From Slackia equolifaciens (lineage in GTDB: Bacteria; Actinomycetota; Coriobacteriia; Coriobacteriales; Eggerthellaceae), in NCBI RefSeq assembly GCF_003725995.1, contig NZ_QIBX01000001.1:310001-374000 (forward strand): a DNA stretch of 64,000 bases, in the 5' to 3' direction. Positions within the stretch are counted from its first letter, which is position 1. Each line of letters opens with the position of its first letter. This document shows positions 48,692-57,496 of the stretch, piece by piece. Position numbers and translations under genes: made by a program. Below the pieces are notes generated by a model. The model saw only the letters and a list, made by a program, of their open reading frames with translations. It was not told the origin of the DNA and searched no databases.

Positions 48692-50938
48692 TTATCCCTC
48701 AAGGTCGAATAGGCTTTTCATGTCGGTTTCCTTCATGGGCGCGCCCGATGAGGGCAGCTTTTCCGCGCGGAATTTCTCGGCCTGCGCTTCTCCTCCGATA
48801 AACTCCTCGGCTTTGCCCACCATGGTCACCGTGCGATCGCCCTTGATGGTAAACGCCTGCACGCCCTGCGTGTTTGTGGTGGTCTTCGTTCTCAACAGCG
48901 CTGTGTTGAAGTTGACCAGACGATGGTCGCTCGACACAAGGGCCACGTCACGTTCCTCTTTGAGCACGGTGGCGAACAAAAGCTTGCTGCCGCCGTAAAT
49001 CGCGTTTTTCAGTTTCTTGCGATTGGTCTTCGTGGCATACCCCGACAACGCAACGCGCGCGACGCGGCCGTTCTCGAACACGAACAGCACATCGGCGGCG
49101 TAATCCTCCGGGTCGATGACCCATGTCACGCTCTCGTCGGGCGCCATATCCAAGTCGGTAGCCAAGAACGACCCCAGCTGGGCCGACTTGGTGTCCTCGA
49201 ACGAAGCCACCTTGCACTTGTACACCTGGCACTGGTTGGTGAACACAAGCAGCTCGTGCGTGTTCGAAGAGGCGAACTCGATAAACGGCTCATCCCCGTC
49301 TTTGTACTTCAGCGAGGTGGCAGCGCGCAGCACGCGGTCGGTCAGCTTCTTCAGGTAGCCTTCGCGCGACACCATGATGGTCACGGGGTATTCCTCCACC
49401 TCGGGTTCGAGATTCACCTCGACAACCTCACTCGGAGAAACCAGGCCGGTCTTGCGCGGCGTGACATATTTCTTGTTCACAGCGGCAAGCTCGTCGCGAA
49501 TGACCTTCTTGATCTTCTTTTCGCTGCTCAGCGTGTCTTTGAGCTCGGCGATGTCGGCCTCGAGCTTGGCGATATCCTTCGTGCGGTTGAGGATGTATTC
49601 CTCGTTGATATTGCGCAGCTTGATTTCGGCCACGAACTCGGCCTGCACCTCGTCGATGTCAAAGCCCTTCATGAGGTTGGGCACAACATCCACCTCGAGC
49701 TTGGTGTTGCGGATGATTGCGATCGCCTTGTCAATATCGAGCAGAATAGCCTCGAGGCCGTGCAGCAGATGCAGCCTATCGGTCTTTTTCGTCAAATCAA
49801 AGTTGATGCGGCGGCGCGTGGAATCAACGCGCCAGTTGACCCACTCGTGCAGAATCTGACGCACGCCCATCACGCGCGGGTAGCCGTCCACGAGCACGTT
49901 GAAGTTGCACGAGAACGAATCCTGCAGCGTGGTGGTGCGGAACAACTTCGCCATGAGCTGCTCGGGGTCTACCCCTCGCTTAATGTCGATAGCGATGCGC
50001 AGGCCGGAAAGGTCGGTCTCGTCGCGGATGTCGGCGATTTCAGGCAGCTTTTTCTCTTTGGAAAGCTTCACGATGCGCTCGATGATGATGTCGGTCTTCG
50101 TGGTGTAGGGAATCTCGTACACCTCGATGATGCGCTCGTCGGGCAAATAGCGCCAGCGCGAACGAATCTGGAAGCTGCCGGTGCCCGTTTCGTAGATGCG
50201 ATCCATCTCCTCGCGTCGGTAGATGATCTCGCCGCCCGTGGAAAAATCGGGAGCAGGCATGTATTCATGTAGATCGCATTCGGGGTCGTCGATGAAATGC
50301 ATCGTGGCCTCGCATACCTCATTGAGGTTGAAGCCGCAGATATCCGACGCCATCGCCACACCGATGCCTTTGTTCGCCGACACCAGAATGTTGGGGAACG
50401 TGGTGGGCAGAAGGCGCGGCTCCTTCATGGTGCCGTCGTAGCTGTCCATGAAATCAACCGGGTCTTTGTCGATATCTTTGAAAATCTCGGCGCAGATCGG
50501 TGAGAGCTTGGCCTCGGTGTAACGCGACGCTGCATAGCTTAGGTCGCCGGAATAATATTTGCCGAAGTTGCCCTTCGATTCCACGAACGGCATGAGCAGG
50601 GCCTCGTTGCCCGTAGCAAGGCGCACCATAGTCTCATAGATGGCGGAGTCGCCGTGCGGATTCAGCTTCATCGTCTGGCCGACGATGTTCGCGCTTTTCT
50701 GCCGCGCACCGTTGAGTAGGCCCATCTTGTACATGGTGTAGAGCAGTTTGCGGTGCGACGGCTTGAACCCGTCAATCTCGGGGAACGCGCGCGAAACGTT
50801 CGTGCTCATCGCGTACGGCATGTAGTTAGACTCGAGCGTTTCGGTGATGGGCTGCTCCACCACCTCGGAATGCAGGCCGATCACGTTCGGGTTGTCTACA
50901 TGCTTCTTCTTCGGTTCGGTTTTCTTCTTTTTTGCCAC
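48692..50938 (-). CDS. Type II topoisomerase subunit A (ParC/GyrA-like)
   Basis: 748 residues. Catalytic tyrosine Y140 (AASRYTEAKLSP) forms the DNA-protein link; it passes one duplex through another with the B subunit encoded just upstream. The quinolone-pocket segment reads NPHGDSAIYE, keeping Ser98 and having Glu at the usual Asp position. Coiled-coil tower near NRTKDIAKLEADIAEL, then a C-terminal region of beta-pinwheel type. The basic N-terminus (AKKKKTEPKKK) is typical of a second, topo IV-like set next to gyrase in Clostridia and Coriobacteria. Whether it decatenates or supercoils is not readable here. Confidence 0.92.
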   Translation of the reverse strand: MAKKKKTEPKKKHVDNPNVIGLHSEVVEQPITETLESNYMPYAMSTNVSRAFPEIDGFKPSHRKLLYTMYKMGLLNGARQKSANIVGQTMKLNPHGDSAIYETMVRLATGNEALLMPFVESKGNFGKYYSGDLSYAASRYTEAKLSPICAEIFKDIDKDPVDFMDSYDGTMKEPRLLPTTFPNILVSANKGIGVAMASDICGFNLNEVCEATMHFIDDPECDLHEYMPAPDFSTGGEIIYRREEMDRIYETGTGSFQIRSRWRYLPDERIIEVYEIPYTTKTDIIIERIVKLSKEKKLPEIADIRDETDLSGLRIAIDIKRGVDPEQLMAKLFRTTTLQDSFSCNFNVLVDGYPRVMGVRQILHEWVNWRVDSTRRRINFDLTKKTDRLHLLHGLEAILLDIDKAIAIIRNTKLEVDVVPNLMKGFDIDEVQAEFVAEIKLRNINEEYILNRTKDIAKLEADIAELKDTLSSEKKIKKVIRDELAAVNKKYVTPRKTGLVSPSEVVEVNLEPEVEEYPVTIMVSREGYLKKLTDRVLRAATSLKYKDGDEPFIEFASSNTHELLVFTNQCQVYKCKVASFEDTKSAQLGSFLATDLDMAPDESVTWVIDPEDYAADVLFVFENGRVARVALSGYATKTNRKKLKNAIYGGSKLLFATVLKEERDVALVSSDHRLVNFNTALLRTKTTTNTQGVQAFTIKGDRTVTMVGKAEEFIGGEAQAEKFRAEKLPSSGAPMKETDMKSLFDLEG

Positions 50939-51031
50939 GATTCGTCCTTGGTGCGTTTGGCGGGTTTACACGATGAACCGCACAGCGGATTCTGGTATGC
51001 GCGGGGCGCGTTGCCGCAGCACGAGCGCGTT

Positions 51032-53026
51032 CTACTGCAGGTCAAGCTGGTCGAGGTACTCCTTGCCATGCTCGGCGATATGGCGCTTGCGGCCTTCGTC
51101 GTCGTTGCCGAGCAGCAGATTGAACATCGACTCCATCTTGGCAACCTCCTCGGGGTTGACCTTGATCAGCCGTCGCGTTTCGGGGTTCATGGTGGTGAGC
51201 CACATCATATCGGGATCGTTTTCACCAAGACCCTTCGAGCGATTGATTGAGCACTTCTGCCCATCGATCTCCTTCAGGATGTTGTTCTTCTCGAGCTCGG
51301 TGTAGGCGAAATACGTCTTCTCCTTGCAGTTGATCTCGTACAGCGGCGATTCTGCGATATAGACGTAGCCCTCGTTGATGAGCGTGGGCACAAGCCGGTA
51401 GAGCATCGTCAGAATAAGCGTGCGAATATGGTAGCCGTCCACGTCGGCGTCGGTGCAGATGATGACTTTGCTCCAGTTCAGACTGTCCAGATCGAATGTG
51501 CCGAGGTTTTTCATGCGGCGGTCATTGACCTCCACGCCGCAGCCGAGCACACGCAGCAGATCCATGATGATGTCCGACTTGAAGATGCGCGCGTAATCCT
51601 CCTTCAGGCAGTTGAGGATCTTGCCGCGCACCGGCATCACGCCCTGGAACTCGGCGTCGCGCGACGTGCGAATGGCGCCCGCCGCCGAGTCGCCCTCCAC
51701 GATGTAGACTTCGCGGCGGGTTTTGTCCTTCGAGCGGCAGTCGATGAACTTCTGCACGCGATTGGCCATGTCGGTCTTCTGCTGCAGATTGGTTTTGATG
51801 CTCTGGCGCGTCTTCTCGGCGTTTTCGCGCGAACGCTTGTTGATGAGCACCTGCTCCATGATCTTATCGGCAGCCGCCTTGTTTTCGATGAGGTACGTGC
51901 CGAGCTGCTCCTTGAAAAACGCCGTCATCGCCTGTTGGATGAAGCGGTTGTTGATGGCTTTCTTCGTTTGGTTCTCGTACGAGGTCTGCGTGGAGAAGCA
52001 GTTGGTCACAAGCACCAGGCAGTCTTGCACGTCTTGCCATTTGATGGCGCTCTCGTTTTTGTTGTACTTGCCCTGCGCTTTGATGTATGCGTCGATAGCG
52101 CTGGTCAGAGCGCTGCGCGCTGCCTTTTCGGGCGAGCCGCCGTTTTCCAGCCACGACGAATTGTGGTAGTACTCCTGCATTTGGAAGGTGCGCGAGAAGC
52201 ACAGGCACGCCGTAATCTTCACGTTGTAATCGGGCAGATCTTCGCGGTCGCGGCCACGGCGGTCGGCCTGGATGAAGAAGGGCTCGGTCAGATAATTGGC
52301 GCCCACCTTTTCCAGAACGTAATCCTCGATACCCTTGGGATAGCAGAATTCCTCTTCGGTGAAACCGTCGGGGCCCTCGAGGCGCAGGCGGAACGTGACG
52401 TTGGCGTTGACCACCGCCTGGCGGCGCATGGTTTCGCGATACCATTCATGCGGAATGTCAATCGAGGTGAAAACCTCCAGGTCGGGGCGCCATTTGATAG
52501 TGGTACCCGTACGGGTTTCATCGGTGGGCTCCACCTGAAGGGCCTTCTTTTTGGCGCCGACAACCTTGCCTTTTTTGAAATGCAGCTGATATTTGTTGCC
52601 GTCGCGCCAAACGGTGACATCCATGTACTCGGAGGCATACTGCGTGGCGCAGGAACCCAACCCGTTGGTGCCCAGCGAGAAATCGTAATCGCCGCCTGCG
52701 TTGTTGTTGTATTTGCCGCCTGCATACAGCTCGCAAAACACGAGCTCCCAGTTGAAGCGCTTTTCGGTGGGGTTCCAGTCGAGCGGACAGCCGCGGCCGT
52801 TGTCCTCCACCTGGATTGATCCGTCGGCGAACGCGGTGAGCGTAATAAGATTACCGAAGCCCTGACGCGCCTCGTCCACCGAGTTCGACAGGATCTCGAA
52901 TACGGCGTGCGCGCAGCCATCCAAGCCATCAGACCCAAAGATGACGGCGGGGCGCAGGCGTACTCGTTCCTCGTCTTTCAGCTGACGAATGCTGTCGTTG
53001 CCGTAATTGGCCGTGGTTTTTGCCAT
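51032..53026 (-). CDS. Type II topoisomerase subunit B (ParE/GyrB-like)
   Basis: 664 residues. GHKL ATPase: EILSNSVDEA (N-box), VEDNGRGCPLDW, and LGTNGLGSCATQYASEY; TOPRIM: VEGDSAAGAIRTSRDAEFQG and TDADVDGYHIRTLIL, giving the Mg2+ site. QKCSINRSKGLGENDPDMMW is the C-terminal PLRGKxLN-partner region. It forms the heterotetramer with the A subunit 93 bases downstream. The insert between ATPase and transducer (PEKAARSALTSAIDAYIKAQ) resembles the non-gyrase subgroup. Ribosome site weak. Confidence 0.93.
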   Translation of the reverse strand: MAKTTANYGNDSIRQLKDEERVRLRPAVIFGSDGLDGCAHAVFEILSNSVDEARQGFGNLITLTAFADGSIQVEDNGRGCPLDWNPTEKRFNWELVFCELYAGGKYNNNAGGDYDFSLGTNGLGSCATQYASEYMDVTVWRDGNKYQLHFKKGKVVGAKKKALQVEPTDETRTGTTIKWRPDLEVFTSIDIPHEWYRETMRRQAVVNANVTFRLRLEGPDGFTEEEFCYPKGIEDYVLEKVGANYLTEPFFIQADRRGRDREDLPDYNVKITACLCFSRTFQMQEYYHNSSWLENGGSPEKAARSALTSAIDAYIKAQGKYNKNESAIKWQDVQDCLVLVTNCFSTQTSYENQTKKAINNRFIQQAMTAFFKEQLGTYLIENKAAADKIMEQVLINKRSRENAEKTRQSIKTNLQQKTDMANRVQKFIDCRSKDKTRREVYIVEGDSAAGAIRTSRDAEFQGVMPVRGKILNCLKEDYARIFKSDIIMDLLRVLGCGVEVNDRRMKNLGTFDLDSLNWSKVIICTDADVDGYHIRTLILTMLYRLVPTLINEGYVYIAESPLYEINCKEKTYFAYTELEKNNILKEIDGQKCSINRSKGLGENDPDMMWLTTMNPETRRLIKVNPEEVAKMESMFNLLLGNDDEGRKRHIAEHGKEYLDQLDLQ

Positions 53027-53229
53027 GCTCGCTCTTTCGATAATCGCGTTTCGTTTGGAAATCAGCGCCCTCTTGGGCGGCGCAACCCGCGCGCGGACGT
53101 CACCAGCATGCGCCGTGCGACAGCGCCGTGACAGAAGACCACGTGGACGGGTAGTGTGTTCAAGCTTGAAACTTTACCACAACACCAGGTCGACCAAAAC
53201 AACACCACCACAAAAACATCGGACATGCG

Positions 53230-53615
53230 TTCGTAATTCGCGCGAAACGCTGCCGGACATTCGCCAATCCAAGCGCCTAGCGGTTTTGTACGGGATGACG
53301 CTTGACGAGCTCATCGATTTCGACTTGGACGTAAGCCAGGTCGAGGAAGCGATCGAGAGGTCGAGCGAAGAGCTCGAGGAGAAGATTGATTGGACAAACG
53401 CCTGGTCAAAGCGCTACCCAATTCTAGCCACGTACCAAAACGAAGTTAACGTGCCCTTGTACGCTCTCCGCATTCGAGAAATGCTTGACGGGCTCAAAGC
53501 GACGCACGGGTACAGCGAGCTTGACGCCATGCTCGCCTTGAAAGACATTCTTTACGGCGTTTGGAAGCAGTCCAAGGAGAAGGAAACGAGCGCGAAAGCG
53601 GGGCGCGCAAACTGA
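53230..53615 (+). pseudogene. Truncated XRE-family regulator
   Basis: The frame RETLPDIRQSKRLAVLYGMT, LDELIDFD is the last helix of a Cro/C1-type HTH domain followed by a helical C-terminal region (VEEAIERSSEELEEKIDWTN). The first two-thirds of the HTH, including the recognition helix, is absent; upstream is an A/C-rich stretch (CAAAACAACACCACCAC). A short protein could start at ATG 53295 but would not bind DNA this way. A tandem repeat begins at its stop codon. Confidence 0.6.
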
Positions 53616-53769
53616 GCCCGAAATGCAGGAGAGGCGCCCAGAGTAGGTCTGAAACGCAAGCCCGAAGCACAAAGCGGGTCCGAAATGCAAACCTGAGGTA
53701 CAGAGCAGGTCCGAAATGCAAGCCCGAGGTACAAAGTAGGCATAACATGCAGTGCGACTGCGAATTAGG
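53615..53769. repeat. 31-bp tandem repeat, five units
   Basis: Units start at 53615, 53646, 53677, 53708 and 53739, exactly 31 bases apart; consensus GGTCCGAAATGCAAGCCCGA then GGTACAAAGCA. The middle three are complete and alike; the first is degenerate and the last is cut. The period is not a multiple of three and there are no spacers, so it is neither coding nor CRISPR. It sits between the XRE remnant and the DUF1385 gene end. Confidence 0.85.
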
Positions 53770-53799
53770 CCCGCTTTTGCCGCCTCTCGCTCTCTTGCC

Positions 53800-55377
53800 T
53801 TACGCGCCCGCTTTGGCGGCCTCTCGCTCTTCTCGCTCAAGCACCTTCTGCATGGCTTCAATCGCGCATTCGATCTGACCGTCGTCGGGTTCGCGCGTGG
53901 TGAGCTTCTGCATCTGCATACCGGGCCAAAGAATAACTTTGACCAACGGATTTTCGGGGTGGCTACCCGCCCACTTCACCGTGATCTCGTAGCTTATGCC
54001 GGCAATCACGGGCATAAGCACAATACGCACCACGATGACGAGCGCCAGTTTGATGGGCCCGTCAGGAACGCCCCATGCGGCAATAAGCGCGTTGAGCGGC
54101 GTGATGGTGTACACGAAGATGGCGATGATCATCACCATGATCAAAAACGCCGTTCCGCAACGCACGTGCAGGCGGGGGAAGCTTCGGGCGTTTTCTGGCG
54201 TGAGGGGAAGGCCGTGCTCGTAGCAATGGATGGTTTTATGCTCGGCCCCGTGGTAGCCGAACATGCGCTTGATATCCTGCATGCGCCCGATAAGCCAGAT
54301 GTAGAACACGAAGATAGCCACGCGCACGATACCGTCGACGATGTTCCACGCGAGCGTGTGCGCATCGTACTCGCCCACCAGAAGGTTGGCGATAAATGCC
54401 GGCGCCACGATGAACAGAACTACGCCGAGTACCATGCCGAGCGCCATGGAGATAGCCATCTCCTTTTTGCCGAACTCGACGGTTTCCTCTTCGTCTTCGG
54501 CGATACCCGCAGATTCCACGCCCTTTGCCGACGCCTCAACGGCTGCGTCGGGCTGCTTGGCATCTGCGGCGTCTTGCGCCGGATTGGAACCCGTCGGCGC
54601 AGACCCCGTAACGGACGCCTCAAACGGCTGAGCGCACACGTCACCGCACGCTTGCGCCGCCTCGCCCGCCGCCGCAGGGCTTGCCGGTTCGCACACCACC
54701 TCGAGAGAACGCTGAGCGCCCAGCGCGTCAATCATCTCATCGGGATTGCCAAAATCGTCTTTCCAGGAAAACGCACGCTTTTCAGGCGTAGAAAGGACCC
54801 CCGGCTTGACCGCGTCGTCCCTCGACTCCTCCGCCAAAGAACCGGCGAGGGGCTCTGCGGCGCCCGAGACCGACGGAGTTTCGCGAGCGTGACGCACTTC
54901 GCTAGGCGAGCTCGCAGAATCGCGGCGAGGCTGAACGCCAGAGGAGGCCGCAGCGGTGCAAGCGCCTTCGGCGCCTCCATCGGCCGGCGAGTCGTCAGAA
55001 GATACTTCCGCGTACGCATGCAGAGCCGCGATCTCGAGCGCCTTGTACCCCAGTACGAGGCTTTCCACAAACGCACGACAGCCGCGCACGATGGGCCAAT
55101 ACAGCCAGCCGTTCTTCTTTTTACCGCTGGCAAGATCGTGCTCCTCGACATAGATCTTTCCGCTGGGCTCGCGCACGGCGGCGGCCCAGTTGAACTTGCC
55201 GCGCATCATCACGCCCTCGATGAGCGCCTGACCGCCCACATGAGTCTTCAGCGCACCGTCTTCAGCGAACGCACGCTTAAGATCGCTCTGGCGCTTTTGC
55301 GCGGGCTCCGCCTGAGCGCACGACGCCTTCTCGGGCACGTTTCGATTTTGCTCGGAATCCATCGCGACAAGCTGCAC
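53800..55377 (-). CDS. DUF1385 membrane protein with a long acidic insert
   Basis: 525 residues; DUF1385 proteins are usually ~300-350. The family start GGQALIEGVMMRGKFNWAAA is at ~48-67, and the conserved GYHGAEHKTIHCYEHGLPLT, RLHVRCGTAFLIMVMII and WPGMQMQKLTTREPDDGQIE are present, with about four membrane helices in the second half. Between residues ~128 and ~300 lies an Ala/Glu/Ser-rich, low-complexity insert. Function of the family is unknown. The GTG start overlaps the thyX stop (TAGTG); ATG 55362 is possible. Neither has a ribosome site, suggesting coupling to thyX. Confidence 0.85.
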   Translation of the reverse strand: MQLVAMDSEQNRNVPEKASCAQAEPAQKRQSDLKRAFAEDGALKTHVGGQALIEGVMMRGKFNWAAAVREPSGKIYVEEHDLASGKKKNGWLYWPIVRGCRAFVESLVLGYKALEIAALHAYAEVSSDDSPADGGAEGACTAAASSGVQPRRDSASSPSEVRHARETPSVSGAAEPLAGSLAEESRDDAVKPGVLSTPEKRAFSWKDDFGNPDEMIDALGAQRSLEVVCEPASPAAAGEAAQACGDVCAQPFEASVTGSAPTGSNPAQDAADAKQPDAAVEASAKGVESAGIAEDEEETVEFGKKEMAISMALGMVLGVVLFIVAPAFIANLLVGEYDAHTLAWNIVDGIVRVAIFVFYIWLIGRMQDIKRMFGYHGAEHKTIHCYEHGLPLTPENARSFPRLHVRCGTAFLIMVMIIAIFVYTITPLNALIAAWGVPDGPIKLALVIVVRIVLMPVIAGISYEITVKWAGSHPENPLVKVILWPGMQMQKLTTREPDDGQIECAIEAMQKVLEREEREAAKAGA

Positions 55378-56057
55378 TAGTCACGCACCACTTTCGGATA
55401 CGGGTTTCCGCACGTCATCTTGCCCTCGGTGCACGCGCCGCGCACGCACGACGGACCTGCGTCCATAAACACGAACGGCGCAGTGGGGCGCACCAGCTCG
55501 AGCATGTTCCACGCCAGCTCGCGAATCTCCCATTGCGCACGGTTGCAGCAGCGCAGCTCGAAGAAATGCAGAAGCTCGCGCACGTTCATCGTGATGACGA
55601 TTTTGCTTTCAGCGGCGTTAGGCAGCAGATAGCGCGCATCCTCGGCCGGGACGCCGGCTTCGAGCAGCTTCTGGTAAGCCTCGACGGCAGACTGGATGGC
55701 CTGATCGAACAGAGCGCTCGCCTCTTCGCTCTGCGCGATGCTCTGGGGCTTTACCACGTCCACGCCGTTCTTGAATTTCACATAGCGCTGCGACTGCTGA
55801 TTGAAGCTCGCCAGACGATGGCGCACCAGCTGATGGGTCAGCGCGCGCGAAACGCCGTCCACGGCAAACGTGTAGCTCGCATGCTCAAGCGTGGAAAAAT
55901 GGCCGCTTTTCATGATGGTGGACAGCACGCTTTTCACGCGATCCTCGGGCATGGTTTCCATCAGCTCGGATGCGCCGACGGGCGCATAGCACAGGCGCGC
56001 CGCCGTGGCGATGGCGCGCTCGGGGTTAGGCGTGTGGTACAGAAGCTCTACATGCAT
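55377..56057 (-). CDS. thyX: Flavin-dependent thymidylate synthase
   Basis: 226 residues. The ThyX signature RHRLASFNQQSQRYVKF contains the RHRxxSxNxxSxR motif; it methylates dUMP with methylene-tetrahydrofolate, FAD and NADPH. MKSGHFSTLEHASYTFAVDG and LRCCNRAQWEIRELAWNMLE are other conserved blocks. AAGGGGG precedes ATG 56057, and the frame upstream of it is non-homologous. It is followed by the DUF1385 gene in an overlapping arrangement seen in other actinobacteria. Confidence 0.95.
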   Translation of the reverse strand: MHVELLYHTPNPERAIATAARLCYAPVGASELMETMPEDRVKSVLSTIMKSGHFSTLEHASYTFAVDGVSRALTHQLVRHRLASFNQQSQRYVKFKNGVDVVKPQSIAQSEEASALFDQAIQSAVEAYQKLLEAGVPAEDARYLLPNAAESKIVITMNVRELLHFFELRCCNRAQWEIRELAWNMLELVRPTAPFVFMDAGPSCVRGACTEGKMTCGNPYPKVVRD

Positions 56058-56237
56058 GGGTTCCCCCTTTGGTTCGTTTTGGATGGCGCCATCATACCCG
56101 ACGCCGTCGAGCTTCTGGGCATATTCCAAACTCAAACCAGAAAGAGGCAAAACGCACGCGGCGGCGATTAGCTGGCTGCCGGAACCCTTGGATTCGCTGA
56201 CCGTCGGAGTCCTTGAAGGCACCCAAGGAGCAAGAAG

Positions 56238-56669
56238 CTATTTCTCGCTGGTGATGCCCATGCCGGCGAGATACGTCTCCCACTTTTTGAATGAATCGGC
56301 GCTTATGCCATGCTCCAGCTGGCAAGCCTCGTAATTGGCGGTTTCCGGATCGATGCCCACCGCTTCGGTGAGAAAACGATACAGCAGCTTGTGCTTATGC
56401 CAGATGGCGGAGCCGTACTCGAAGCCCTTATCGGTGAGGGTGATATCGCCGTAGTACGGCTGTTCGGCATAGCCGCGCTCTTTGAGCGTGGACACCGCCT
56501 TGGACACCGAAGCCTTGGATACGTCCAGCTTGGTCGCCACGTCCACCGCGCGCACGGGATTATTCACGCCTCCGGAAAGATCGACGATCGCCTCAAGGTA
56601 ATCCTCGAGCGAATGGCTCAGGGGCTCATTGCGAGATTCGAGCATCGTTGCGGTGTGGATATCGTTCAT
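56238..56669 (-). CDS. DtxR/MntR-family metal-dependent repressor
   Basis: 143 residues. It starts with the family pattern SLEDYLEAIVDL, then the winged helix VRAVDVATKLDVSKASVSKA and the dimer/metal region IWHKHKLLYRFLTEAVGID, ANYEACQLEHGIS, with the Cys/His/Glu ligands expected for MntR/DtxR. No SH3 domain, as in MntR. Located downstream of the feo genes, it may control them with Fe2+ or Mn2+. Start at 56669 with AAAGGGG nine bases ahead. Confidence 0.88.
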   Translation of the reverse strand: MNDIHTATMLESRNEPLSHSLEDYLEAIVDLSGGVNNPVRAVDVATKLDVSKASVSKAVSTLKERGYAEQPYYGDITLTDKGFEYGSAIWHKHKLLYRFLTEAVGIDPETANYEACQLEHGISADSFKKWETYLAGMGITSEK

Positions 56670-57134
56670 GGAGACGTCCCCTTTCGTTTGGCACTGCTCG
56701 TGCTCACGCCATTCGTTCAAGCCATTATAGGCATCTCGCGCGGACGCAACAACAAACATGCCCCGTCGCGCTAGAAAAGCATGGCCACCCTCATCGAAGC
56801 CCACATACCCCGGAAACATGCCCGCCTCACCAGAAAAGCATCCGAGGTAGACATTTGCGCTCGCAGCCCCAGCCGGCATGCGCAGCTTCAGCCGACATGC
56901 ACAGCCCAGCCGGCACGCGCAACCTCTCCCGCAGGCCGCTTCCGCCGCAAACGTAAAGACGCCCGGCCGCGCAATGCGAACCGGACGTTTCGATGCTCAG
57001 GGGGCCTCGAAGCCTCGGGTGCTTGGCGTTCCAAGCTGTGTCAGTGTCTTGAGCAGAGGGGGAGCTGCCGTATGATACTGAGGCTTCGGGCCCTTCGGAT
57101 AAACGATTACAGGGGCAGACACGCATGCAGAGAG
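56670..57134. other. Intergenic region with short degenerate repeats
   Basis: 465 bases without a convincing gene. At 56866-56926 the word CAGCCGGCATGCGCAG recurs three times with changes (CAGCCGGCATGCGCAG, CAGCCGACATGCACAG, CAGCCGGCACGCGCAA). Nothing else recognisable; the promoter of the DtxR-family gene should be at the left end. Confidence 0.4.
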
Positions 57135-57344
57135 CTACACATGGGCGAGCTTCTTGCGCACTTCATCCGCCAGCGTTTGGGCCGAGGCGCAGGTGGGGCA
57201 CTCCGAGCACGAGCCCGACGAACAACCGCCGCACTTCTCCTTATACCCGCACGTTCCTTTTTTGCGCAACGTGCGAATGGAAAGGCACACGAGGGCCACG
57301 ACGATTGCAAGAACAACGGCGGTGGCAAAATTCATGGTAAGCAT
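57135..57344 (-). CDS. FeoB-associated Cys-rich membrane protein
   Basis: 69 residues. One N-terminal membrane helix (FATAVVLAIVVALVCLSI) is followed by a basic stretch and a cysteine-rich segment CGYKEKCGGCSSGSCSECPT with six Cys, as in the small FeoB_associated family. These proteins are encoded beside feoB; their role is unproven, perhaps handing iron to or from FeoB. GAGGAGG four bases before ATG 57344 sets the start. Confidence 0.88.
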   Translation of the reverse strand: MLTMNFATAVVLAIVVALVCLSIRTLRKKGTCGYKEKCGGCSSGSCSECPTCASAQTLADEVRKKLAHV

Positions 57345-57459
57345 GGAACCTCCTCGGTTCGACTGCGCATGCTTCGCGGCATGCGCGACATTTTGTTCAA
57401 CCCGAATGGCTTCAGCAGGCCGGAGCAAACCGGGGCGAGCAAAATGCCCGTGCGGCGTA

Positions 57460-57484
57460 GGGGCCCGCCCAGCGAGCGGGCCCC
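57460..57484 (-). terminator. GC-rich hairpin between feoB and the Cys-rich gene
   Basis: GGGGCCCGC-CCAGCGA-GCGGGCCCC, 12 bases after the feoB stop. No T-run follows, so it may reduce rather than end transcription into the next gene. Confidence 0.5.
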
Positions 57485-57496
57485 GATCGCCAATCT

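Noticed and set aside
53615-53769. Possible CRISPR array
   Set aside because: The 31-bp units are directly adjacent with no spacers, and no cas genes are in the window.
56860-56930. Coding repeats in the CAGCCGGCATGCGCAG region
   Set aside because: Unit lengths vary and no frame stays open with a start and ribosome site.
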